Below are positions 55,414-64,000 of a DNA stretch of 64,000 bases, piece by piece (positions within the stretch are counted from its first letter, which is position 1; the number at the start of each line of letters is the position of its first letter). Made by a program: the position numbers and the translations under genes. Origin of the DNA: Emergomyces orientalis (taxonomy: Eukaryota; Ascomycota; Eurotiomycetes; Onygenales; Ajellomycetaceae); the NCBI GenBank assembly GCA_002110485.1, contig MOWL01000073.1, positions 124,001 to 188,000 on the forward strand, read 5' to 3'. The notes under the pieces were generated by a model, which searched no databases, had not been told where the DNA came from, and saw only the letters and a list, made by a program, of their open reading frames with translations.

Positions 55414-56985
55414 ATGAGCCATCCCGACAGGTATATCGCGATCACGCCGTCCTCTCTTCGCTCGGCGAAGAAGAGGCCTCTTTCTACCTCCATAGCTTCC
55501 ACAGGCTCCTCCCAAGAGCTCCCCCCGGCCCCAACCGACGCGCCCAGAGACGCGCCCCAGAAAGAACCATCCGCCACCGTACAACAGCAGGATAGGCCTG
55601 ACACCGCCCCAAGCCTCCCCTCCTGGGAGGGACCTACTGCTACCCCGATAGCTAAGAATCCTACAGACCTGACAGCCTATAAGCTAAGCACACTTCTTGG
55701 TCATGCAGAAAATGCATCCTTGATCACGCTTGCCCAGGTTCTTGAATACTGTAACCAGATCTCTGCACTAATTGAACTGACACTTCTTCTTTTCGAGACA
55801 GCTCACCCCATACAAGGCTCTGCACTAAGACAGGCCCTTGGTAACGGTATTGCTAAAGCTATCCAAGGACATACCTACCCTCAAAAAGACTCTCATCTTA
55901 AGACATATGCCTCTTCCGCCGCGTCAAAGAGACAATCTCTAGAAAAGCTCCCTCAAACTGTTCCTGCAGTTGGACAACCAGACAAGAAATGAGTCATATG
56001 AGCCTCTAGACCCATTCTTCAAGGATCTGCTGACAAACGCGTGATGATCAGACTAGCAGTGAATCACTCAGCTTGAGACTCAGACTCTCAAGCCATACAG
56101 GAAAGAGTCTGCGCTCTACTACCAGACTCTATCTGAATCACTGATGTCTGGCACTGCTTCTCAGGCATCACCCTGGCCACCTCCTCCCCAGCCAACGCCG
56201 CAGCTGTGCTCGAAAGAGCCAGCCAACTCAAGACCTCCATAGGAGACTGCCATGTTGAATGACAAGAGTCCTGGGTCACTTTTGTAGTCAGCCCAATCAA
56301 AAAGTCTACTCATTGCTTCAACAGAGAGAAGGTCTCTTCAATTCCAGTCACAGACAACATGCTTCTCTCTGAAATACGCGGAGCTGCACACCAGGCACCA
56401 ATCATGCAATGTAACTGGACAAGAAAATCTCTGGACCCTAATACCAAGAAAGGCTATGCCTGGGTTGAAGTCCAGGCCTCCGGAGCTCACCTCTTTCCAA
56501 ACAAACTACGCCTCTTTAGCCGTCCAGTAATGGTCAATAGAATTAAGAAGTCCCCCAAGATCCCATCCTGCAATAGATGTCATGGCTTCCACATGGAGAG
56601 GAACTGCGCGCGCCCCCTACACTGTCAGACCTGCAGCAAACTTGCTCATCTAGGCGAATGCCAATCCTCACTTCAATGCTGCAACTGCTGCGGTCCTCAC
56701 CCTTCCTCTAATGTAGAGTGCTCTGCCAGACCAAAAGTAGCCTCAGAACAACTAGAACATATCCCCTGTAGACAACTATGCAATATCTGTGAGACAGGCA
56801 AGAATGTCTTCTCTCTATTACACCAACTTCTCATGCAAGAGAAGACCTGTGAAACTGACTCTTTCACTCAAAGTCATTTCTCTTCATCAGTCTCAAATAC
56901 TGTTCTAAGCTCACAAGCTAATCAGGCAGACTCTTCTACTCAAAGAAGTTCAAGCAATACCTTAAGCCAGAGCTTCTACCTATGA
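55414..56985 (+). CDS. LINE-3 ORF1 (Gag-like), five internal TGA
   Basis: The phase is constant from ATG 55414 to TGA 56983-56985. The N-terminus is Ser/Pro-rich. The middle reads KRVMIRLAVNHSA and SWVTFVVSPIKKSTH, as in fungal I-type ORF1 proteins. The C-terminus has zinc knuckles (CNRCHGFHMERNC, CQTCSKLAHLGEC, CCNCCGPHPSSNVEC). Five TGA occur in 370 bp (first at 55990-55992 and 55999-56001), with no TAA, TAG or frameshift. The ORF1 stop overlaps the ORF2 ATG as ATGA (56982-56985). Confidence 0.8.
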
Positions 56986-59900
56986 GTACCGGACCACACT
57001 GAAACTCTACACTGACCATTTTTCAAGTCAATGTAGACAAATAATCAAATGCTCATGATATTGCCCTCTCACTTGCAGATGAGAAAGAGTGCAATATTAT
57101 AGCAATTCAGAAATCATGAATTGTCAATGATCTCTCTACTCATCTCTCAAAAAGCCATTCTTCATATATTCGCTTCACCCCTCTGTCCTTGAACTGGCCC
57201 AAACGCCCCCGAGTTCTTCTATATATACACCGTGGCAGAGCCCTAGCACCCGTCCAAACCCTAGCAGACATATTCAGAGACCTACTCTGTGTCTCTATTA
57301 AAATCTCCAGACATAAAAGAGCTAATATCTACAATATCTATAACGCTCCTGCCGGCTCTACAGACCCAGGTCAAGGCCTTCGGGACTTCCTCCATCTCTC
57401 TACAGATTCCAACCCTGCTATCGCCTCATGGCTTGTTGTAGGGGACTTCAATATCAGGCATGCAGATTGGGACTCTACAACTGACCACAGGCTGCAGAAC
57501 AGAGAAGACCTACTCAATCTAACTCTCTCACAAGGTCTACAACTTCTAAACCCAGCGGACAGCCCCACTCACCAGAGAGGAGGAACTCTTGATCTATCCT
57601 TCTGTCTAGCTGATGCAACCTGCCGTGTTGCTTCAGAGCTGCACTCCACCTCAGATCATGAGACTCTACTCACCTCTATAACTAACCTCCAAAACAGACC
57701 TATAGCTGACAAGAAACCCAGCCTTGCAACATGCAATGTAGAACACTTTCTACAGCTTCTCTCTCCACTTACCTCTCTAACATCTCTGAATGTTGAGGAA
57801 GAGGCTCTAGACCTTGTTAAGTCTCTTCAACAGGCACTATTAGGCTCTTGCCCCTCCATGCAAGGCGCTCAAGGCCACCGGGCCCCCTGGTGGACAGACA
57901 CAGTTAGAGCTGCAAGACGCAATTTCCACCAGGCTCGCAGACTTGGCCCCTGCATTGAAGAACAACAACTCTTTCATAAAGAAATTAGAAAGGCCAAGAA
58001 AGCCTGGAACTGAAAATGAATTGAAGAAGCATCATCTCTTTCAGAGATATATCAAATTGTCAAATGACACAAATACCAACCTCAAGACCAATCCCCCCCA
58101 CTAAAACGCACAGATGGGACTCTAGAGCAATCTCCCACAGGCAAAGCAGCCCTGCTCCGTGATACCCTTCTAACTAGACAATTGGACGCGGAGGACATCC
58201 CCTCTGATACACCAGTTGTCCCAGAACGAGATATTCAATGGGCATCTATCACTAAAAATGAAGCCTTCCGCGCTACCTGCCAGACCCCTAGCACCTCCCC
58301 AGGCGCTGACGGGGTCCCGGCCAGATTTCTGGGGACTGCCTGGCCAGCCCTAGGAGAGCGCATCACACAACTCTTTCAAAACTGTATCAACAAAGGAATA
58401 CACCCGCAAGCCTTTAAAAAGGCAGAGGTAGTTATTATACCAAAAGCAGAAAAGCAGAATTGTACTCTTTCAAAATTCTATTGCTCAATTGCACTCCTCT
58501 CTTGTCTTGGAAAAGGACTTGAACGCCTCCTTGCCAGACAACTCTCATACCTTGCTATACATTACCAGATTCTAGAAAAAGACCAATGTAGTGCAGTACA
58601 GTGTCGCTCAGCAACAGATCTCACCACAGCACTAGCCTGTGATGTACAAGAACTCTGGAATCAGAAAAGACTTGCTGAAATCATAACACTAGATGTCAAA
58701 GGCGCCTTCGACGGGGTTCTGTGAAACCGTCTAGTAACCCGACTTAGAGGGCAGGGCTGGCCCATCTGCATTGTCAATTGGGTCAAATCCTTTCTTCTCC
58801 AAAGAACTGCTAGAATTCAATTAGACAACATTCAGTCAGACATCTTTTCTATTCTCTGTGAACTCTCACAGGGTTCTCCAGTCTCTTCTATTCTCTTTTT
58901 ACTCTATCTTGAGCCTCTTCTCCGGCTCTCCAAGGGCCGCTTTGGATACACCGATGACATAGCAATTCTAAAAAGTGGAAGAGATCTGGAAGCAGTAGAA
59001 GATAAACTTCAAAATACTCTAAGAAGCACACTGAACTGGGGTAACAATAATGATATTCACTTTGACTTGGATAAAACAGAACTACAATATCTACATAGAA
59101 AAAGAAACTATACTGAATCTTCACTGCAAGTAGAAGATCGCACTATTACTCCAAATGACACTACTAGGTGGCTTGGGATATTCTTTGACAGAAAACTACA
59201 ATTTAGAGAACACATTCACCAGACCTGTATTAAAGTCAGAATAATCACTCAACACATCAAATCTCTTAATGGGGTCTTCTTTGGAATCTCAACTCTTCTA
59301 CTTAGACAGGCAGTTCAAGGCTGTGTCTTCAGCTCTTTATTTTATGGAACAGAAACATGGCTCTCTGAACACACATTCAAAGAGTCAGTCAGCAAGATTC
59401 AGACTGTCTTTAATCTAGCTGCAAGGGCAGTTCTTCCAGTCTACAAAACAACCCCGATCCCAGTCCTCCTTCGGGAATCCGGCTGGGGCCCTGCTTCAGC
59501 ATGGCTTGAGTGAATACATAACAGGCTCACAGTCAGAGTGGCTGCTGTGGACCCATTGCACTCTCTCTGCAGAAGGTGGTCCACCTCTCACTTTAAATGA
59601 ATCCAGAGAAACATCAAGATATTAACATGCTCTACAATAATTTTCTCACCGCCCTGGAAGCTCCTCTCAGAGGAAGACCGAACACGTAGAGCTCAGGAAA
59701 TTGGCACAGTTGAATGAGAGAAAGGCCCCGCTTTCTTCAAGAACTGACTAAATAAGAATGTCTCTTCACTAGACATAGTAGTCTACTCAGACAGGTCAAA
59801 GAACCCCACTGAACAGGCTGGTGGAGGCTACTGTCTATACCGCAGGCAGACCTCTCTCTCTACATTTGGTAAACTTCCACTAGGCTTCACCGCGGAAGTA

Positions 59901-60677
59901 TACGATGCAGAGGTTCTAGCTGCAGTGGCTGGTCTCCAAGCTGCAATACAACACCCTTTTGTCACTTTTGCCAGAAATATTATCATAGCTCTTGACAATG
60001 AAGAGGCGGCTCTCAGACTACACTCTCTTCTTCCTACAGATACATCGGCTGCCGCATTTAAGGAATTCCAGGACCTCCGGGACTCCTGGACGAGTTCCGC
60101 CTCTAACACAACTAGGCCCCGTCAGATTATCATCAGATGGTGCCCCGGCCATGCAGATATTGAAGGCAATGAAACAGCAGATAGATTAGCAAAACAGGCT
60201 ACACTCATGAACTACACACCCCAAGAAATGACCATTGCCTGGGCAAAGCTAGCCACGCGAGAGCTCTTTCAAACTGCTGTTGAGAAGTACTGGTCCTCTC
60301 TCCCAAAAAACCCATACCTCGGGCCTAAACCACCCATAGATATATGTCCCCTGCCAGAGCTCTCCCTCCCCCGCCAGCATCTCGGCTCCCTACTCGCAGC
60401 GAGAACAGGCCATGGAGACTTCACCATCTATCATGAAAGATGGAACCATCAAGACACACTCCTTACATGTGCCTGTGGATGCAAGAAAACACCAGAACAC
60501 TTCTTCTTCTGCTGAAAAGAAAGAAGACTCAGTCAGTTTGACACATCATCTTCATCACTCTGCACAAGCCCAAAAGAGACACTTAACTGGATACTTAGCA
60601 CTAAGGCAGGAGCAAAATCCTTTGCTAGCTGGTGCTCCAAAACTTCCTTCTTCACCAAAATCCAATGCTGGTTTTAA
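56982..60677 (+). CDS. LINE-3 ORF2 (endonuclease, RT, RNase H), about eleven internal TGA and one TAA
   Basis: One phase is kept for 3.7 kb, ending in TAA 60675-60677. Endonuclease: LTIFQVNVDK, IIAIQKS-TGA-I (family QEPWI), VVGDFNIRHADWDS, TSDHETLLTS. RT: TSPGADGVPARF, EIITLDVKGAFDGVL, ELSQGSPVSSILFLLY and FGYTDDIAIL, where Thr replaces the usual Ala of YADD. RNase H: IVVYSDRSKN (family YSDGS), AEVYDAEVLAAVAG, IIRWCPGHADIEGNETADRLAKQA. A CCHC-type end follows (CACGCKKTPEHFFFC). TGAs at 57117 and 58065 replace Trp of QEPWI and VKWHK; others are at 58722, 59511, 59598, 59715, 59745 and 60513. The single TAA is at 57042. Confidence 0.85.
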
Positions 60678-61227
60678 ATCTGTAGTCACTCTCTCTATCT
60701 CTTTTCTATGTCATCTCTCTTCACTCACTTTTCTTCTTTCTACTTCTACACTTGCTATATCTCTTTCCCTATTACTCCTCTCCACACCCAGGCGACCCCC
60801 ACTCGCTCGGGCCTTAACAACTCTGCTTTGAGGTCCCTGCAACCTCATATGTACTGGTGCTCCACCCCAGCTGCACCCCAATCAGAACCTCCAGGAAGGA
60901 GGATAACGTGTAATATACAATACAGTAGGGCTTCGGCCAACTAGAACCCGTCAGGCAGTAGACTAGCTACTGCGCTGGCGCGCCTGATACCCCTAGGGAG
61001 GTTCTGTGGCCGAGGCAGTCTGCTTAGTCAGCCGCTTACGTGTCTCCAGGCGTTAAATAATTAATAATAATAATAATAATAGTTCTAGATAGTAAGGAAG
61101 AAAACCCATTCTAACAATTAATTGTTGGACGTCTGAGTGGTTGTATTGGCAGCTATCTACTGGGGGCTATATATGCTGTGTGCGGGGCGCTAGTCCGTAC
61201 TAGGAAGCCCACGGCTCCCACATTAAT

Positions 61228-61907
61228 CACCTGCCCATCGATTTTTCTTTCCCTTTTCGGCTTTTAACTTCCTCTTCACTTTTCCTCTCGTCCAAGGTTC
61301 GCTTTATAAAATGTTTGCCATAGGCATCTCTAATTTGAATATCGTGAAATGGTAAGTTTATATGTTTGTATCTCAAGAAGAATCATCAACTGTATTTTTT
61401 CTAGGTGGGCTGACCTCCACAATCTCACTCTCTCTTGTAAAGTCATGGGCACCCCATACGCCTCCCCCTCGGGAGATACGAGACTCCCGTCTCCGCCCTT
61501 TAGCTCTAATTGAATATCACTTGGCTCTGCTGGACCAGCTGAGGGTGTAGAGTGAAATACCCGCTTTTGGCTTTATCTCGCCCTTAGAGCGCCACAAAAC
61601 CCTGACACAACAAGTCACGAGCCAGTTACCGATTTGACCAATCCTTTTACCCAAATCATCCGGGCATGTCACCTTGGCCCCTGTAACTCCTTGTCGAGGG
61701 AGTAGCGATCTCTACCATGAGCTATCTGGTCTGACAGTCCTTCAGTCAGTAGTTTAACGTTATGGCGTGTTTGTAAATAGATTAAAAGAAGATTGAGCCA
61801 ACCGGAGTAACAAAGACATCAAAAGAAGAAAGAGGCAAGAAAAAGAAAAAGGGAGAGGGCTGTCCCTTCTTAAGAAAAGGAAGAAGAAATTCATTTAATA
61901 AGTATGA
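61228..61907. other. Short interval with a possible broken small gene
   Basis: A start at about 61310 with a plausible intron (GTAAGT..TTTCTAG, about 61352-61404) leads to ADLHNLTLSCKVMGTPYASP, then stops. No family recognised; it may be a gene fragment beside the foldback element. Confidence 0.25.
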
Positions 61908-61912
61908 AACGG

Positions 61913-62314
61913 AGGATAAGACGGAGAGTGGAGCTAGCATAATATGCACATATATAGGGAGGAATTAATATATAGAGATATATGGTATTGTGGTCTGTGT
62001 GCTCTGAGCTCTGCTCCAGCTAAATATCTATGGGTTTTCCATGGCTATTTATACCCGTGAATCCATCTTAGGCTGCCCAACGACTATCCATCAATAATAT
62101 GAGTGATTTACATGCTATATTGATCGTATCGTGATATTCTCAGCTGAATACCTCTGACTTTGTAGAAAAATCAATGTAATGGCGAATATATTAAAGATCG
62201 GCGAAGATGAGGGCGTATTTGGTGGAGATTCCATCGGAGTTCGCCGTGTGGCAATTAGTGTGGCAATTGTATGTCTTAGCCAACGAATGTGTGGCGATAA
62301 TCTCATGTTTCACA
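61913..62314 (-). repeat. Solo LTR of the Copia-A2 family
   Basis: 402 bp, TATGAAACGG to GTTTCACA on the plus strand, flanked by ATAAG on both sides (61908-61912 and 62315-62319). Closely matches 8905-9326 and 14202-14568. Confidence 0.9.
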
Positions 62315-62456
62315 ATAAGAGATTCTCGATCAAATGTATCCCAGGGTAAAGGCAGGAGATATAATAAGGTATGCCAGAGCCGGATTCTAGTTGTGTTTTG
62401 CGATACCTAATTGCCCACATGATGAGTTGAAGGAACTGTTCCCAAAACTCATTCTT

Positions 62457-62585
62457 TGTAGAAATCCAAGATCATGAAGTAGTTGGTTGTCATTAGAGAG
62501 TTAGCTCCGTACTCCGTACTGAGTGGGCGTTTATACATGTTGTTGTGGTCACGTGATGGCGAGAGCCTGGTGGCCCGCAGTGAGG
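62457..62585 (-). repeat. Copia-B-type LTR fragment
   Basis: Starts TGTAGAAATCCAAGATCATG and follows the Copia-B LTR, including GTTGTTGTGGTCACGTG, to about 62580, where similarity stops close to Copia-D. It contains a short duplicated CCGTACT. Confidence 0.65.
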
Positions 62586-62597
62586 ATTTTCATAGAG

Positions 62598-64000
62598 TGC
62601 ATCAAGCCTATCATATTGAACTACCTAACTAGCTAAAATATATATGTGTGTGTGGGGGGGCATGTGACCCGGGTAGCCCTAGTATCACCTAACACCCCCC
62701 CATGCTAGGGCGCCCCAGGAGCACGCACACAGGCCACACCATAGGCATCAAAAATCAAAATAGCAGCTAAGTACAAAACTTTTAGGCATCAAATCACGAA
62801 ATCAAGCACTAACTTTTAGTTAAAGCCATTAAGCAGATCCCCCCGAACCAATCAAACCAAGATTAGCCACAAAAGCATTGAATGCGGGCCTAGGCAGCGG
62901 CTTCGTAAAACCATCCGCCTTATTCTCCGTTGAGCTGACGTGCCAAAGAAGAAGCTCCTTTTTAGCCACTAGATCATGTAATATATGGTAGCGGACTTCA
63001 ATATGCCTCGAGCGCTTAGTTAAAGACTCGCCGTTAGCTAGATCAATGGCACCTTTATTATCAATATGCAGATTATTGAAAAGAACATAGCCATCTGCAT
63101 TCTCAAGCAGTCCCGCATCATGCAGCATATCTTTAAGCCAAATCAGCTCGCACGCAGCTTCACTAGCAGCAATATACTCAGCTTCAGTTGTGGACTTCGC
63201 TGTAGAGATCTGCCGCTGCGAACACCATGATACAGAAGCTCCATTGATCATTATAATATAGCCCGTAGTCGATTTATATTGGGGGTCTGCACCCGCCCAA
63301 TCTGAATCCGCGTAGGCCATGGGAGCCAGCCCTTCGTCCCCTATATTCCTCTTATAGAGAATGCCCGTAGTCCTAGTCTTCTTCATATAGCAGAGAACAT
63401 GCTTCAAAGCAGCCCAGCACTTCTTATTTGGGCGAGAATTGAATTGCGATAAATAATTTACTGTGAATGTTACATCTGATCTGGTGCTTGTAACCAGATA
63501 TTGAAGAGACCCAAGCCCTTGACAATATCATGTAGCTGTAAAATCATCATCAAGGCCCTTATCCTCATCCGGCGAGAACTGGAGCTTTGTGCCAGCATTC
63601 ATGGGGATTGGTGCCAGATTGATTGCAGTCATGCCAAAATCATCAAGAATCTCATCAATATAGCGAGTTTGCGTGACCAGTAAATCACCATTACAGCCCG
63701 CAATTTCCATACCTAAGTATGGCTTATCATCATCAATTCTTTTGGTGTCAAAACGCTTCGCAATCTCATCGAGAACCCAGTCAATATCATGCTCATTGAG
63801 CCCTGTAACGCGGCAGTCATCAACGTGCAGCGTCAAATACACCTTACGGATGGGGTGATACAGGAATCCGCTGTCATACAGTGATATGCAGAAACCAATC
63901 AAAGTGAGATGCTCAGTGGCAAGAAAATATCACATTCTTGCAGCTTGCTTCAGCCCATACAGGCTCTGGTGAACCAGGCCAACTAGATTGCCCCTGCCAT
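62598..64000 (-). mobile_element. Copia-D, 3' part (continues past the window)
   Basis: A probable 3' LTR of about 97 bp (62598-62694, plus-strand end CACCTAACA) is followed by a C-run polypurine tract and minus-strand RNase H and RT. The coding part is closely related to Copia-A1. Left boundary of the LTR is tentative; the 5' part lies outside. Confidence 0.75.
62829..63999 (-). pseudogene. Copia-D RT and RNase H with two internal TGA
   Basis: Read on the minus strand: YFLATEHLTLIGF, VYLTLHVDDCRVTG (catalytic DD kept), RFDTKRIDDDKPYLGMEIAG, then RNase H AYADSDWAGADPQYKSTTGY, VSWCSQRQISTAKSTTEAEY and ADGFTKPLPRPAF. TGA at 63930-63932 replaces the Trp of ARVWYFLATEH in Copia-A1, and TGA at 63528-63530 replaces the Arg of FTATRYCQGLGSLQYL. 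No TAA or TAG appears inside; the frame ends in TAA near 62820. The RT catalytic site is intact, unlike in Copia-A1, A2 and B. Confidence 0.85.

Larger units (their letters stand above)
55403..61079 (+). mobile_element. LINE-3: complete I/Tad-like LINE with RNase H
   Basis: A 14-bp duplication TAGTTCTAGATAGT (55389-55402 and 61080-61093) and a (TAA)n tail (about 61055-61079) define a 5.7-kb element. ORF1 starts only 11 bp from the 5' end. It belongs to a different lineage from LINE-1/2, because ORF2 has an RNase H domain and the proteins align poorly. It still shares their tail type and duplication length. Confidence 0.95.
55320..61116 (+). repeat. Solo Copia LTR inserted at the palindrome centre, split by LINE-3
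   Basis: Starts TGTTGGATGATACTAGGG at 55320 and ends CCATTCTAACA at 61116, with an ATTAA duplication (55315-55319 and 61117-61121). Without LINE-3 it is about 106 bp. It resembles the Copia-D LTR (TGTTAGGTGATACTAGGG) and more distantly Copia-C. Confidence 0.8.
55212..61222. mobile_element. Palindromic foldback element (MITE-like) split by an LTR and LINE-3
   Basis: The left arm 55212-55319 and right arm 61122-61222 are reverse complements over about 100 bp (outer ends TGTGGGAGCCGTGGGCTTCC). A TTAAT duplication flanks them (55207-55211 and 61223-61227). Without the insertions the element is a near-perfect hairpin of about 209 bp centred on CAACATTAATTGTTG, with no coding capacity. Superfamily is uncertain. 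Confidence 0.85.

Noticed and set aside
16119..63932. Canonical RIP (CpA to TpA) as the sole cause of the TGA codons
   Set aside because: RIP would turn TGG into TAG and CAA/CAG into TAA/TAG. These are rare here, while TGG-to-TGA needs a GpG change. RIP-like changes do occur (TAG near 7899 and at 28290, TAA near 9810) but do not explain the bulk.
16119..63932. UGA as selenocysteine
   Set aside because: The replaced residues are Trp and Arg, not Cys, and most ascomycetes are not known to have the Sec machinery. No SECIS-like element was evident.

Overview
The window is nuclear DNA from a filamentous ascomycete (Pezizomycotina; Eurotiomycetes-like is a guess). Signs are short introns (65-192 bp) with CTAAC/CTGAC-type branch sites, a Zn2Cys6/fungal-trans regulator, F-box genes, PIG-M and TRAX. 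About 70% of the window is transposable elements (TEs), many nested with readable target-site duplications (TSDs).

Layout. 1-5.3 kb: the RG-rich end of a gene, a piggyBac relic, a DUF3435-like relic and an intact sulfotransferase-like gene. 5.3-14.6 kb: two Copia elements, A1 (internally deleted) and A2 (full length, with a truncated LTR). 16.1-31.8 kb: Copia-B (TSD GAATG), split by a 957-bp Copia mini-element, a complete LINE (LINE-1, 14-bp TSD) and a chromodomain Gypsy (TSD TTCAC); the Gypsy itself carries a solo LTR. 32.3-39.8 kb: a pogo/Fot1-type DNA transposon (TA TSD) split by LINE-2, a sister of LINE-1. 41.2-54.4 kb: the host gene island, with an RPEL-repeat protein, TRAX, an F-box-like protein, a Zn2Cys6 regulator, PIG-M mannosyltransferase and a second F-box protein. 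55.2-61.2 kb: a palindromic foldback element holding a solo LTR, which holds LINE-3. 61.9-64 kb: a solo LTR, an LTR fragment and the 3' part of Copia-D.

Main discovery. The reading frames of LINE-1, LINE-2, LINE-3, the Gypsy element and the pogo transposon run for kilobases without a frameshift (one in pogo). They are interrupted almost only by TGA: about 60 TGA against about 5 TAA/TAG by my count. Where a conserved family residue or the sister copy shows what belongs there, the TGA sits mostly at tryptophan and less often at arginine. Copia-B shows the same at eight tryptophans. The main ORFs end in TAA or TAG, while several host genes here end normally in TGA. TE-specific use of UGA as a sense codon (readthrough, a suppressor tRNA-Trp, or UGA-to-UGG mRNA editing) is therefore the leading hypothesis. 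A special G-to-A mutation bias is the main rival.

Host genes look ordinary and are not an obvious cluster. The TEs interact by nesting: LINEs insert with 14-bp duplications and (TAA)n tails, and short Copia derivatives keep LTRs and primer sites but have lost coding capacity, so they must have relied on proteins from elsewhere.
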